From Phymorhynchus buccinoides (taxonomy: Eukaryota > Mollusca > Gastropoda > Neogastropoda > Raphitomidae): DNA of 64,000 nt. The DNA lies in the NCBI GenBank assembly GCA_017654935.2, contig CM065697.1, positions 43,988,059 to 44,052,058 of the forward strand, in the 5' to 3' direction. Of the stretch, positions 57,501 through 63,716 are shown piece by piece. Each line of letters begins with the position of its first letter. The first letter of the stretch is position 1. The position numbers were made by a program, and so were the translations under genes. A model generated the notes under the pieces. That model was not told where the DNA came from and ran no database searches. It saw nothing but the letters and a program-made list of their open reading frames with translations.

Positions 57501-58435
57501 ATGGAAACTATTTTCTGGAACTCTTCAAGGCATCAAGGAAAAACAAACTGTGGTAACCTTTTATTCAATACATTTTCTTAACGAAACTGAAAAATCAAAG
57601 TGATAACTTGATGGTTCAACTCTCCTATTGTCGTGGGCTCAGATGTATGCCATGACTTCATTGCCAGTAGGTGGGCGCACGCCAAACATCTTCCACGTGG
57701 TAGTCTATTTTTAGAGCTTACAGTTACATAAGTACATTTCCATTGATTTATCGCAATTAGTAAAGTAGGTGATAGTTTGGGTTCTCTTGAAGAATAAGCC
57801 TACTTGGCAGAGATTACAAATACACATCTGCATTGTTAAAAATTTGGGACTTTCCTGGTGTTGCACTGTCTCCGGGCATTGCCTCCAGGATCGTTCCCAC
57901 CATCTTTATATCTACTAATGTCCCATATGTGTCTGTTCCAGACCGGAGGACGTTCAGCAGAATTTCATCAGAGAAGATTACAAAGAGGAAGAAAATACTT
58001 GGCGCCTAGAAGAGTTAAATATCATTAGAGATTCTGAAGGCTGCTTTTTTTAATTTTAGTCACCCTATTGGCCACTGCAACTAGGGTTATTAACGTCCTT
58101 GACAGCGAGAGTGAAGCCCCTGTTGGTCAGTATCCAAAAGGGCATTCAGTCTTGCAAAAGGCAGCCATTTAGTGGCCTCAAATAGAGTTATTGGCGAGAG
58201 TCATGCCCTTGTTTGGTCAGTATTCAAGCATCTACCAAGGGCATTTACTCTAGCAAAAGGTGGTTGTTGCAGTGGCTAATACTAAAAATAATAGGATCAA
58301 GTTGGAAAAGTGGACTCACCTGAGGCCTGATCACGAAAGGCACACTCCCACAGGTGTGACTGCAGAGCGCTGCGAGGTCCCTGGAAGGCACAGCCCAGCG
58401 TTGACTTGATGCACCGCGTGATGGCACCACGACAC
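33044..58435 (-). CDS. LNX: LNX orthologue: TRAF-type zinc finger plus four PDZ domains; 5' (RING) end not in window
   Basis: LNX proteins are E3 ubiquitin ligases that bind Numb and many other partners through PDZ domains. Twelve GT-AG exons were read on the - strand. Their lengths sum to 1432 nt, giving 476 residues plus stop in one continuous frame. The order is a TRAF-type zinc finger, then PDZ1 (GRLKPGDQILEVNGDDL), PDZ2 (LGIKLVGKR, GRLKPDDRVLEIN), PDZ3 (LGISVAGG, KGDVLLSINSANL) and PDZ4 (LGFSVAGGW, GRLKCGDIVVSVNEHGL). The protein ends SWPGTIV; vertebrate LNX1/LNX2 end in a closely similar WPG motif. The linker SPSWMYWLQMP between PDZ3 and PDZ4 also matches the family. The last four residues, GTIV, fit a class I PDZ ligand. 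RING exons were not found to 59.4 kb, where a retrotransposon begins. At least six exons have tandem arrays at one edge that copy part of the exon. Confidence 0.92.
33180..34572 (-). repeat. Tandem array of LNX last-exon copies, 126-bp unit
   Basis: About ten units carry the acceptor (gtggcag) and the first ~108 bases of LNX exon l, fused to about 18 bases of intron. The unit is 126 bp (42 codons). Two units near the left end have an extra ~66-bp block. Because the unit is a multiple of three and lacks stops, several frames on both strands stay open for over 1 kb. Those reading frames are by-products unless transcripts say otherwise. Confidence 0.95.
34990..35148 (-). CDS. LNX: LNX exon k, PDZ4 first half
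   Basis: A 159-nt exon encodes VCHSFKTITLLRGASGSLGF, then SVAGGWDCSHGNLPIFVKSI and VPDTPASKDGRLK. Its acceptor and first 30-odd bases are repeated six more times upstream in 80-bp units (35150-35690). Confidence 0.93.
35149..35690 (-). repeat. Tandem array, 80-bp unit with LNX exon k acceptor
   Basis: Six further copies of the exon k 5' edge occur (gatggtcttgaacgagtgac on +), each with the acceptor and about 45 bases of upstream intron containing gtaggttaggtacatta. The copies are nearly identical, so the array is recent or kept uniform. Confidence 0.95.
35697..36017. mobile_element. TIR element, family CAGACCTGTTTACC (copy 4), 6-bp duplication TTATAG
   Basis: Ends are CAGACCTGTTTACCC and GGGTAAACAGGTCTG. 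TTATAG flanks both sides. It lies between the LNX exon k array and a SINE. Confidence 0.9.
36022..36281 (-). mobile_element. SINE, tail and body, head missing (copy 4)
   Basis: gtcacagaggcgtctctgtg to gactccacgttcagaccg, ending where a (TAA)n tail repeat begins. Confidence 0.85.
36282..36400 (-). repeat. LINE/SINE 3' tail with ATT repeats, reversed
   Basis: (TAA)n then cctacagcgctaatattcc and gctctgtgcgctttacaaac. Confidence 0.6.
36401..36972. other. LNX intron, nothing recognised
   Basis: AT-rich; only the short ccctggagtcttttagccag block is shared with another place. Confidence 0.4.
36973..37443. mobile_element. TTAA-flanked element, family CTCACTCGGGAC (copy 1)
   Basis: TTAACTCACTCAGGACTGG and cgtcccgagtgagttaa form the ends. 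The interior has gagccggatccggctcatt. Inverted relative to copy 2. Confidence 0.87.
37542..37961. mobile_element. TIR element, family GTGACCCAGCACCAC (copy 2), 4-bp duplication ATTT
   Basis: gtgacccagcaccacgaaag and cttccgtggtgctgggtcac are long matching ends. ATTT flanks both sides. Confidence 0.9.
38258..38340 (-). repeat. GAA-tailed repeat body fragment (copy 6)
   Basis: gggccagtaagtcagaaaga and gtagatgacagtaagcaaag belong to the shared body. It is cut by a LINE fragment, and the body resumes at 38580-38690. Confidence 0.8.
38330..38480 (+). mobile_element. LINE reverse-transcriptase C-terminal tail
   Basis: Reads EQLSHIFCRTQYRQASFLPR then TIRDWNELPQEAVQAKTIHT and a stop, the usual LINE protein ending. 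Confidence 0.8.
38701..38888 (-). CDS. LNX: LNX exon j, PDZ3 second half and linker
   Basis: A 188-nt exon encodes KGDVLLSINSANLLGLTHAE, then AVQQIKAHSHVRNLTLRIVE and an Ser/Trp-rich linker ending WMYWLQMPK. Seven partial copies of its 5' part, set in ATC/TCA microsatellite, lie to the right. Confidence 0.92.
38889..39790 (-). repeat. Array of partial LNX exon j copies in ATC microsatellite
   Basis: Seven copies of aggttggcactgtt(g/a)atgga plus ggacgtctcctttctgcaac (exon j 5' part plus acceptor) alternate with (ATC)n/(TCA)n runs. Some copies have small deletions, and the rightmost is divergent. Confidence 0.93.
39894..40016 (-). CDS. LNX: LNX exon i, PDZ3 first half
   Basis: A 123-nt exon encodes DSSETLGISVAGGVKGQRGD, then MPVYVTNISQGCCISRCRQIK. 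LGISVAGG is the binding loop. Where the other PDZ domains have ARDGRLK, this one has SRCRQIK, a departure from the usual acidic turn. Confidence 0.9.
40111..40838. mobile_element. TIR element, family CATGGGTGCAA (copy 2), 6-bp duplication AAGATC, interrupted
   Basis: Ends are catgggtgcaattac and agttgctcccatg, with AAGATC on both sides. It is split by a TTAA element; the uninterrupted version is at 22511. Confidence 0.85.
40248..40724. mobile_element. TTAA-flanked element, family CTCACTCGGGAC (copy 2), nested
   Basis: Inserted at TTAA within the preceding element. Comparison with gcttattttaaagtg at 22650 shows precise TTAA duplication. Confidence 0.92.
40955..41282 (-). repeat. GAA-tailed repeat, type A end (copy 7)
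   Basis: (CTT)n, the type A end and the shared body to ccatgggg. Confidence 0.87.
41768..42087 (+). repeat. GAA-tailed repeat, type B end with intact (GAA)n tail (copy 8)
   Basis: Full shared body, type B end and a terminal (GAA)n of about eight units at 42063-42087. Confidence 0.9.
42590..42672 (+). repeat. LINE/SINE 3' tail with ATT repeats
   Basis: gtaagcgctctgagctcttt and agcgcaacaaatatccgc then (ATT)n. Confidence 0.65.
42725..42901 (-). CDS. LNX: LNX exon h, end of PDZ2, linker, start of PDZ3
   Basis: A 177-nt exon encodes TCGDKVQFVVSRTSRPQTP, the PDZ2 end. A Cys-containing linker follows (CQKGTVTLDCDPPLCPLTNV), then CKERTVTLNK, the first strand of PDZ3. GC content is high compared with the flanking introns. 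Confidence 0.9.
43024..43271. mobile_element. piggyBac-like MITE, CCCTTTCACCGCC family (copy 6)
   Basis: TTAA on both sides and a full-length interior. It lies in the LNX intron between exons g and h. Confidence 0.88.
43440..43610 (+). repeat. GA-rich low-complexity DNA
   Basis: Purine tract of gagaga and ggggga runs. Confidence 0.9.
43637..43806 (-). mobile_element. SINE head at the LNX exon g donor (copy 5)
   Basis: On the - strand the head (tgtagagcgacacagtggta, gagttcgaaccacc) starts about 5 bases after the exon g splice junction. The head carries a (TTC)n insertion. Confidence 0.82.
43810..43926 (-). CDS. LNX: LNX exon g, middle of PDZ2
   Basis: A 117-nt phase-0 exon reads LPGSLAACDGRLKPDDRVLE then INATNVKYSSVEQTAHIIQ. 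The NVKY..VE..A.IIQ string matches LNX PDZ2. Its donor gtcag is followed at once by a SINE tRNA-like head. Confidence 0.92.
44002..44173. mobile_element. TA-flanked MITE, family CAGTGGAACCTCCC (copy 3)
   Basis: cagtggaacctcccttataa and cttataagggaggttctactg-type ends with TA on both sides. Confidence 0.88.
44228..44619. mobile_element. TIR element, family CCGTATTTTTCGGAC (copy 5)
   Basis: Ends ccatatttttcgctctataa and tatagtccaaataatacgg. The interior from 44459 matches 57830-57950 rather than other copies, so it is probably composite. Confidence 0.72.
44849..45094. mobile_element. piggyBac-like MITE, CCCTTTCACCGCC family (copy 7, inverted)
   Basis: TTAA at both ends; the interior is the reverse complement of copy 1. 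Confidence 0.88.
45179..45364. repeat. Inverted repeat, about 50-bp arms
   Basis: acacgacaagtgcaaagtga and cgttattttat at the left pair with ataaaataacgtcactttgc and acttgtcgtgt at the right. The loop has a ggcgaatgcgcc stem motif. Confidence 0.85.
45365..46720. other. LNX intron with a dispersed repeat copy
   Basis: 45585-45770 matches 13185-13430. The rest is unrecognised. Confidence 0.5.
46721..46751 (-). CDS. LNX: LNX exon f, 31-nt micro-exon of PDZ2
   Basis: A 31-nt exon (gtgtgcag before, gtgagt after) encodes NGSGVYILTL, strand B to C of PDZ2. Without it, exons e and g would not be in frame. Both splice sites are strong. Confidence 0.85.
46855..46930 (+). repeat. GA microsatellite
   Basis: About 35 GA units. 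Confidence 0.95.
46991..47391. mobile_element. TIR element, variant CCGTAATTCGCGGACTA
   Basis: Ends ccgtaattcgcggactaaaa and gtagtccgtgaattacgg. Related to the CCGTATTTTTCGGAC family at the ends but with a different core (gcagcttatattacgaagcg). Confidence 0.8.
47500..47580 (-). repeat. LINE/SINE 3' tail, reversed
   Basis: ataatgcttatatagcgcat and caactcaatgcgcttttcac. Confidence 0.6.
47581..48079. other. LNX intron with C homopolymer, nothing else recognised
   Basis: A C-run at 47708-47737; otherwise no supported feature. Confidence 0.4.
48080..48146 (-). CDS. LNX: LNX exon e, start of PDZ2
   Basis: A 67-nt exon encodes ILKISLMKHKSRQLGIKLVG and half of a KR junction. LGIKLVG is the PDZ2 binding loop and matches vertebrate LNX PDZ2. 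The frame joins exons d and f without error. Confidence 0.88.
48187..48715 (+). mobile_element. SINE interrupted by a MITE (copy 6)
   Basis: tgtagagtggcacagtgg, then after the insert gcctgggtacaggggatttt through to gcctctgcgactataaag. Part of the tRNA-like head is deleted. Confidence 0.82.
48206..48403. mobile_element. TIR element, family CAGACCTGTTTAC (copy 5), 6-bp duplication CAGTGG
   Basis: CAGACCTGCTTACCC and AGTAAACAGGTCTG ends, CAGTGG on both sides. Reverse complement of the copy at 8924. Confidence 0.9.
48890..49625 (+). repeat. Tandem array of about 80-120 bp units
   Basis: Seven to eight units of ccaatgaaatctctctcatg, ttctttttcagcgaacccat and accaaactggtatgaaagta. Each contains an acceptor-like ttctttttcag on the strand opposite to LNX. 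Confidence 0.93.
49760..50000 (-). repeat. Duplicated donor edge of LNX exon d
   Basis: The segment ttctttctcaatgggtctac through the Tyr-Arg-Glu-Arg codons of exon d, with its donor and GA-rich intron start, occurs at 49783-49860 and again at 49960-50030. Confidence 0.85.
49960..50089 (-). CDS. LNX: LNX exon d, end of PDZ1
   Basis: A 130-nt exon reads VNGDDLTQASHYHAYQALTN then CLPVCRLTVYRERA, the last helix and strand of PDZ1. The donor is gtgagag in a GA-rich intron. The last part of this exon plus the donor is duplicated at 49783-49860. Confidence 0.92.
50098..50330 (+). repeat. CA-rich microsatellite
   Basis: Imperfect (CA)n with gcatg interruptions next to the LNX exon d acceptor. Confidence 0.95.
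50497..50935 (-). repeat. GAA-tailed repeat, type A end and long 5' part (copy 9)
   Basis: Type A end, shared body and the extended part (gatggaggcacgaggcatcc) also seen at 1320. Confidence 0.9.
51045..51270 (-). repeat. Dispersed repeat, partner of 28345-28575
   Basis: aatagacgattttcggaaaa and gtggccacaagctgatagaa are complementary to the earlier copy. Confidence 0.8.
51331..51414 (-). CDS. LNX: LNX exon c, middle of PDZ1
   Basis: An 84-nt phase-0 exon reads ICTVIQEIFTDGAVARDGRL then KPGDQILE. The VIQE..DG..ARDGRL string is typical of LNX PDZ1. The donor is gtacag and the acceptor ccgtgcag. Confidence 0.92.
51475..52115 (+). mobile_element. LINE C-terminus with duplicated zinc-finger module
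   Basis: Reads VTLKNFNINVSSWETLAQNR and RKIRLNSRSSATPTD. Four units of about 85 bp each encode FSCPHCQRSFLARIGLTS in one frame. The last unit runs on to SHM and a stop. N..SWE.LA..R followed by a C..C..F..RIGL..H finger is a LINE protein ending. Confidence 0.78.
52463..52729. mobile_element. TA-flanked MITE, family CAGTGGAACCTCCC (copy 4), with internal duplication
   Basis: TA and CAGTGG/CCACTG ends. The inner segment cccattataagactccctcc to acattgcccttctttg is present twice, which makes this copy longer. Confidence 0.87.
52730..53388. other. LNX intron, nothing recognised
   Basis: No supported feature; a loose palindromic text around ggctcccagggacccc is noted. Confidence 0.4.
53389..53810 (+). 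mobile_element. LINE reverse-transcriptase C-terminus
   Basis: Reads NIGKLEAVQHRTAQFVLNQY then RPTSSVSTMLENLGWESLES and RRQRTRLSTLHKIS, followed by a damaged FLPRT..WNEL tail. Dead copy. Confidence 0.85.
54119..54345 (-). mobile_element. SINE tail and body (copy 7)
   Basis: gtcacagaggcgtctctgtg to taagtgcatggg, then joined directly to a type B GAA-tailed repeat. Confidence 0.85.
54346..54645 (-). repeat. GAA-tailed repeat, type B end (copy 10)
   Basis: gacagtttcctgtcatatga, type B end, shared body to ccccacgggg. Confidence 0.88.
54741..54844 (-). CDS. LNX: LNX exon b, start of PDZ1
   Basis: A 104-nt exon encodes KNPVLEGQVSTIEIQRGEE followed by DQLNISIVGGADTPL, the linker and the carboxylate-binding loop of PDZ1 (LNISIVGG in place of GLGF). 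It joins exon a through a split Gly codon. Its acceptor side abuts a roughly 51-58 bp tandem array. Confidence 0.9.
54845..55256 (-). repeat. Tandem array next to LNX exon b acceptor
   Basis: About eight units of 51-58 bp contain ccctgcaaccacgagacatc and accacaccacctcatcagtc. Each unit repeats the exon b acceptor (gttgcag plus G) and the upstream intron. Confidence 0.9.
55276..55817. mobile_element. TIR element, family CCGTATTTTTCGGAC (copy 6, long form)
   Basis: Partner of 9986-10541 with the same 540-bp interior. It separates the exon b array from the 62-bp minisatellite. Confidence 0.87.
55836..56745 (+). repeat. 62-bp minisatellite, about 14 units
   Basis: Unit contains gatcagcgggacctggctgg, ctgggccattctcttgcttg and gc(a/g)(c/t)(a/g)gcatcacgttgggg. 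The unit length is not a multiple of three, so the three forward frames read the same peptide in rotation; these are not genes. Confidence 0.95.
56848..57180 (-). repeat. GAA-tailed repeat, type A end (copy 11)
   Basis: (CTT)n, type A end, shared body to atggggag. Confidence 0.9.
57185..58059. other. LNX intron with a dispersed repeat
   Basis: 57830-57950 (ctccgggcattgcctccagg) matches 44459-44560. The rest is unrecognised. Confidence 0.5.
58060..58280 (+). repeat. Two-copy direct repeat of about 95 bp
   Basis: ttggtcagtat(c/t)ca, agggcatt(c/t)a and agcaaaaggtgg-like blocks occur twice. Confidence 0.65.
58320..58435 (-). CDS. LNX: LNX exon a, TRAF-type zinc finger
   Basis: A 116-nt exon between cttccag and gtgagt reads CRGAITRCIKSTLGCAFQG, then PRSALQSHLWECAFRDQAS. 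The spaced Cys/His residues (C, C, H, C) look like a TRAF-type zinc finger, which in LNX follows the RING. Six partial copies of its 5' part lie to the right (58520-59095). Confidence 0.8.
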
Positions 58436-58461
58436 CTGGAAGCGTCGTCATCATGATCATT

Positions 58462-58496
<35 letters not shown>

Positions 58497-59095
58497 CATC
58501 ATCATCAACAACAGAGCATTCTTAGGTCCCTGGAAGGTACAGCCCAGCGTTGACTTGATGCACCGCGTGATGGCACCACGACACCTGGAAACAACGTCAT
58601 CATGATCAATATCATCATCAACATCATCATCATCATCAACAGAGCACTCTTAGGTCCCTGGAAGGCACAGCTCAGAGAGGGCTTGATGCACCGCGACACC
58701 AGGAAACATCATCATCATGATCATCGTCATCATCATCAACAGAGCATTCTTAGGTCCCTGGAAGGCACAGCTCAGAGTGGGCTTGATGCACCGCGACACC
58801 AGGAAACATCATCATCATCATCATCTTCATCATCAGAGCATTCTTAGGTCCCTGGAAGGCACAGCCCAGCGTAGACTTGATGCACTGCGACACCTGGAAA
58901 CATCCTCATCATCATCATCTTCATCATCAGAGCATTCTTAGGTCCCTGGAAGGCACAGCCCAGCGTAGACTTGATGCACCGCGACACCAGGAAACATCAT
59001 CATCATGATCATCGTCATCATCATCATCAGAGCATTCTTAGGTCCCTGGAAGGCACAGCCCAGCGTAGACTTGATGCACCGCGACACCTGGAAAC
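58436..59095 (-). repeat. Array of partial LNX exon a copies in ATC microsatellite
   Basis: Six copies of the exon a 5' part with its cag acceptor (aggtccctggaaggcacagc on +) alternate with (ATC)n. Copies lose homology inside the exon at the same place (ggacct followed by aagaatgctct instead of cgcagcgctct). Confidence 0.93.
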
Positions 59096-59395
59096 ATCCT
59101 CATCATTATCGTCACCATCATCCTCTTCACCATCGTCATCATCATCTTCTTCATCATTATCATCATCGTCACCATCATCATCGTCACCACCATCATCATT
59201 ACCATCATCATCATCATCATCGTCATCATTACCATCATCATCGTCACCATCATCATCATCATCATCTTCACCATCATCATTATCATCATCGTCATCACCA
59301 TCATCATCATCTTCACCATCATCATCATCATCATCACCATCATCATCATCTTCACCATCATTATTATCATCATCATCACCATCATTGTGACGAGG
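59096..59395 (+). repeat. ATC/ACC microsatellite
   Basis: 300 bp of catcatcat, caccatcat and similar triplets at the left flank of the LTR element. Confidence 0.97.
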
Positions 59396-61092
59396 TAATG
59401 GGTTAAAAGGCCAAGTCCCTAGGGAAGACTTTAGAAAATTTGCCTTTAGCCCACTTCTCTAGGGTATGGGAGATGAGCAACTTTCCCGGCCCCTTTTCAT
59501 CTAATAAATTTATATTTGTGCCCGGGTTCTGGCTCGTCAGATGGTTGTAAGAAATACAAGTGGTTGAATTGCTCTAAATGGCAGACAGAGAGAAGTAAGG
59601 TTTTACATGAAATTACAAGACTCCCACTCTCATCAGTCTGACCAAAGGGTTCAGGATTATTTGACACTTGTATTTTATTTACTCCCAAAATCTGCATAAG
59701 ATTATGCAACAATAATAATAAAGCAGCTCAATGGCGCCAAAACAAAATATGGTTAAAACACAATGAAATCCGAAAGGATTCACAAGACTTTTGTCTTTCT
59801 ATAAGGTTCGCCCCATGCCGGAAGGGTTACTAATTATATTCGGTGTCCGTAGGAAAGTTCAAATGATTGGCGCAGTCAGGTAGACTTAGCTGTTTGAAGT
59901 TCTGGGCTTGCTCGTCAGGTGAGAGTAGCTCCCAGTCGTTCCTATTACGGCTTCGCGGGATGGCACGGTTCAGGCGTGGTCTCCTCGCGGATTCTGGGTG
60001 CGGGTCGTCTTGGCGGCGATCCCGTCTTGGTGCTTGGTGGAGTCCGGGATGATCGTCCGGCCCACGATGCCCTGCTGATAATCACAGGAGAAGGTGGATG
60101 TAGATCTCTATGGCTTAGAGACAAGGGGCTTCAGTCGGCAGGGAATTAGTGAATCCCAACCGGCTTGAAGGCTTCCCTTGTACAATAGCACTACATGTAG
60201 TTAATAAATAAACTGAATTTCAGTTAACAAACTGAGATCAGTAAAACATAAAAGGTGATCAATCCATCATCACTCTCCATCCAACACCTGGAAAGGAATG
60301 GTATCATAAAGTGCAAGATTGCGGCCCATAGGTTTCCTACTAAAAATAGACAAAAGGGTTAGTAGGCATAAACTCCGGTTCTGGTACCAAAAGTGTTCAA
60401 GTCAAAAACACACACACACAAATAATCAGTGCACATAAATAGAATAGAATGTTTACCACTTCTTTTCTATAACATATCTATCTACTCCTTATTCATCATT
60501 GAACATAGGATCTAGATCAAAACTAGAGTCAAACACACAAGATCTCAATCACCTGCCATCAATAATACTTACTAGTGGGCTTATGATGACTGGTTGTGAG
60601 TGTTGCTCTAGCTACGTTTCAGCATCTTGTGTGACAACTTTTTCTCACCACTCCAATTATAGCCTTCACTTTCAAACAATGAAAGCCTGCTATTGGTGTA
60701 TTACAGTCCATACGTCACAAGATTGCTGTTCTAATTGTACTGAACAATCACGCGCCTATTACATCCTTATCACGTGCCGACATTCAAATCTTTCTCGTGC
60801 TCAGAAAGGAAGGGGTTGAAAGGGGCCGACTGTGGTGGTCACTTTCTTGTGATGTGACGGTAGAAAGGGGGGGGGGGGGGGGTGAAGGGAGATAACCTCG
60901 GTAGATGGTACGTGCCGACCAGGGAGAAAGAGATAACGCCCTTCCGCGGCGTTCGTTTGAAGCAGCGGGGCAATTAACGTGGCGGCTGGACAGAGAAATG
61001 TAAAGGCGAGGGGGGGGGAGGGGAGAAGGGGGGGGGGGGGGGGTGTAGATAAGAAATAAAGAAAGTGGGTCGCGCGGGACACTTACGTCACA
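59396..61092 (-). repeat. LTR, downstream (3') copy
   Basis: On + it begins TGTGACG and I place its end at CGTCACA (61086-61092), a perfect 7-bp inverted terminal pair, giving about 1.7 kb. The left edge is certain from the match to 63743. The right edge is inferred. A - strand AATAAA lies at about 59675. Confidence 0.72.
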
Positions 61093-61112
61093 GAGGCCCC
61101 CCGAAGAAAAGA
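61093..61112 (-). promoter_or_regulatory. Polypurine-like tract
   Basis: On the - strand cttcggggggcctc directly precedes the proposed LTR start. G-rich but interrupted by CC. Confidence 0.45.
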
Positions 61113-61176
61113 TTCTGGTACCGGAATCTTCCTGTGGAACGCCGACTCCACTTTCGACTTGGGCGACAGGGACAAA

Positions 61177-63471
61177 TTAGTGGGGAGACTGGGTCGGCTG
61201 GAATGGTGGAACATCTGGTCGCAACACAGAGTTCAAAGGAGCAGGTGGGTTAGAGATCAGTGGAATGGATTCCGACTGAGGTTGGTGCGGCAATCCTGTG
61301 TTGAGTTGTCCCAAGGTTGATTGCAGAATAGCAAACACCTCTTGCCTGAGTTTCCCCTTTAGCCTGGATTCATCATTGCTGATGATGTGGTTTGGTAGGC
61401 CGATTCGGGCGAAAATGGCTTTGAGTGCCGCGGCTACCTGACTAGCATCAAGTGAGGAGATTGGGGCGGCATCGCACTGCATGGTACATATGTCGACCAC
61501 GGTGACTATATACCGGAATTTCTTCTTCCGTTTAGGTAGAGGCCCGACCAAGTCGACTGCCACTCGCTGAAAGGGAGGGGTAGGTGACGGCTGTACGTGC
61601 GGCGGCCTGTCCCGATAGTACCTTCGGTGGGTGTTTGCGGGTACAGTGCTGCCTTTCACCTGAGGTACCTGTGGCGAGTGGTCTTGGGTCGTTAGGCGGA
61701 CATTCCTTGGGAAGGATTTTCCAAGTTGTGGCGGACTTGGGGACTTGGGACAATCTGGATTGGCTCGCGCGGCAATTTGGTTTGCCGCGTTGAGAGGTTT
61801 CTTCCCTGCTGAGGGAGATTTGCTCTTTGGGAAGGAGGGAGGGAGTTGGTTTGTGGATTGGGGAGAAGGGAATGCTGCTGAAACTAGGGCAGGTTGAGAG
61901 GGGTGCCCTAAAAACACATACTGTGATCCCAGTATGAGGTCATAGACAGGACTGTCCATGAGCACTGCCTTGATGGGTCCCTTAACATATCTGGTGTCGA
62001 CATTGATTATGGCGACTGGCAAAGTGGATGGGGGGATTGCAGCATCAGGGCCTTGCAGAGAGATGAAGTCTCCCGTGTATGCTGACGCGGGGACTAGGGA
62101 TCCGCAGACAATTGCGTCGCATGACAGTCCAGTGTCATAGAGACACTGAACAGGGATGTTGTTGACAGTCGCCTGTCCAACGACTGACGGTGTGCCTGGA
62201 CACTGTACTGGGGAGGGGTTTGTGCAATTCTGCGAAGTCGAGACGACTTGCATAGTTGCAACATTTTGCCGCTTGTAAGCAAGTTTCCTGCAGTCATCCC
62301 GATTGTGGGTGTTCGACTTGCAGTATGAGCAGAATAAGGGTTGTCCCAGTGGTTGTCGTTCATGGGTAGAACCGTTTGACCCACTTTTGGAGTTGGGGTT
62401 AAACCTGCTCTGCTGTGAAGCAGTGGACCCAACTACTTGCTGTAGTTTTGGCTTTTTAGGGGCGCTAGGTTCATCATGGGCTAGTGTGTACCTATCACTT
62501 AGCTGGATGAGGTCAGCCAGAGTTGTGGCACCTTGTTCGGCAGTAAAGGTGCGTAACTCTGGGGACATGGTTTCGCGCAGTTGCTCGCCAACCATCAGTT
62601 CCCTGAGATCCTCATAGGACTCAGTTTTGGCCGAAAGGGACACCCATTTAGTCAGATAGTTCCCCAGTCTATCTGAGAATTGGGCATAGGACTCTCCCCT
62701 ACCTTTTCTGGTTGTCCGGAACTTTTTCCGGTAGGCGTCCGCTGTCAACTCGTATCTGTTGAGCAGGGCTTCTTTCAAAGCTGGGTAGTCGGTAATTTGG
62801 CTTGACGGAAGTTTACTGTATACCTCATAAGCCACACCCCTGAGACTTTGGGCAAGCTTGAGGTTGAACTTTTCCGGAGCAAGCTCAAATTCCTGGGCCA
62901 GTCTTTCAAATCTATCGAGGAATGCATCGATAGACTCTGTTGCTTCATTGAATGCCTCCAATGTGAAGGTCATGGCTGAGGTATGAATGGGAGGGGGAAA
63001 ATTTTGAGGGGCAGCAGTCTCAGAGTCTGCTGAGTTTTCTAGCTGCTTCATAGCTAGCTCATGGTCTCGCGCCTTTTCTCGCTCAGTGGCCTCAAGTTCG
63101 AGTTCTTTATTTTTGGCATCCTGCACTAGTTGTCTCTGCCTTAACTCATGAGTACGGATTTGCTCTTGCTCGGCAGCATCATGAGCTCTCTGCTTATCTT
63201 TCTCAGCGTCTTCGCGAGCTTTATCCGCCTCTTCCGCCTCATGGGCTCTCTGTTTGTCTTTCTGAGCCTCCTCGCGGACTTTATCAGCCTCTTGAGCCTC
63301 ATGAGCTCTGTCAGCCTCTTGAGCCTCACGAGCTTTGTCAGCCTCTTGAGTCTCGCGAGCTTTCTCTTTGTCATATTCAGATATGACAAAATTGGCTAAC
63401 TCTTGGCCTGACAATCCTAGAGATTCTCCCCATTCTTTAAGTTCCCTCCTAAGTTTAACAATCTCAGCCAT
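61177..63471 (-). CDS. Retrotransposon gag-protease-truncated integrase, 764 aa
   Basis: Residues 1-150 are a charged, repetitive likely coiled coil (repeats of EADKAREAQ). Residues 165-330 are a SCAN-like gag region. A CCHC knuckle lies at 381-394 (CSYCKSNTHNRDDC). A retropepsin-like aspartic protease has its DTG at 446-448. A Pro/Ser-rich linker spans 525-630. The integrase core starts near 632, with the first Asp at 640 and the second at 700. The third catalytic residue (Glu) and the C-terminal domain are missing. Reverse transcriptase and RNase H, normally between protease and integrase, are absent without breaking the frame. ATG at 63469-63471 follows a leader of about 245 bases after the primer-binding site. 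Confidence 0.9.
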   Translation of the reverse strand: MAEIVKLRRELKEWGESLGLSGQELANFVISEYDKEKARETQEADKAREAQEADRAHEAQEADKVREEAQKDKQRAHEAEEADKAREDAEKDKQRAHDAAEQEQIRTHELRQRQLVQDAKNKELELEATEREKARDHELAMKQLENSADSETAAPQNFPPPIHTSAMTFTLEAFNEATESIDAFLDRFERLAQEFELAPEKFNLKLAQSLRGVAYEVYSKLPSSQITDYPALKEALLNRYELTADAYRKKFRTTRKGRGESYAQFSDRLGNYLTKWVSLSAKTESYEDLRELMVGEQLRETMSPELRTFTAEQGATTLADLIQLSDRYTLAHDEPSAPKKPKLQQVVGSTASQQSRFNPNSKSGSNGSTHERQPLGQPLFCSYCKSNTHNRDDCRKLAYKRQNVATMQVVSTSQNCTNPSPVQCPGTPSVVGQATVNNIPVQCLYDTGLSCDAIVCGSLVPASAYTGDFISLQGPDAAIPPSTLPVAIINVDTRYVKGPIKAVLMDSPVYDLILGSQYVFLGHPSQPALVSAAFPSPQSTNQLPPSFPKSKSPSAGKKPLNAANQIAARANPDCPKSPSPPQLGKSFPRNVRLTTQDHSPQVPQVKGSTVPANTHRRYYRDRPPHVQPSPTPPFQRVAVDLVGPLPKRKKKFRYIVTVVDICTMQCDAAPISSLDASQVAAALKAIFARIGLPNHIISNDESRLKGKLRQEVFAILQSTLGQLNTGLPHQPQSESIPLISNPPAPLNSVLRPDVPPFQPTQSPH

Positions 63472-63716
63472 GGTTGTAAATACAACTATTCAAAATAAAA
63501 ACAAAGCTGCTGAGTTGAATGTATCAAACAACACTTAACTATTTCAACATAAACAGAAATAGCATGCACATCAAAATAAAGTCATAAATAGCATTCAAAC
63601 AAATCAAATCAAAACACAGTGAACCAAATCACAATAACTTTCCCAGTGGACACAAGATAAGTTTTGAAAAGGAACTACAGTTTGAATTGAAATTTGTTAG
63701 ACTTTATGAAAAAAAA

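Noticed and set aside
59005..59406. His-rich and Met-rich open frames near 59 kb
   Set aside because: They translate (ATC)n microsatellite.
61002..61060. G-rich purine tract as polypurine tract of the LTR element
   Set aside because: It lies on the strand opposite to the element and within the inferred LTR.
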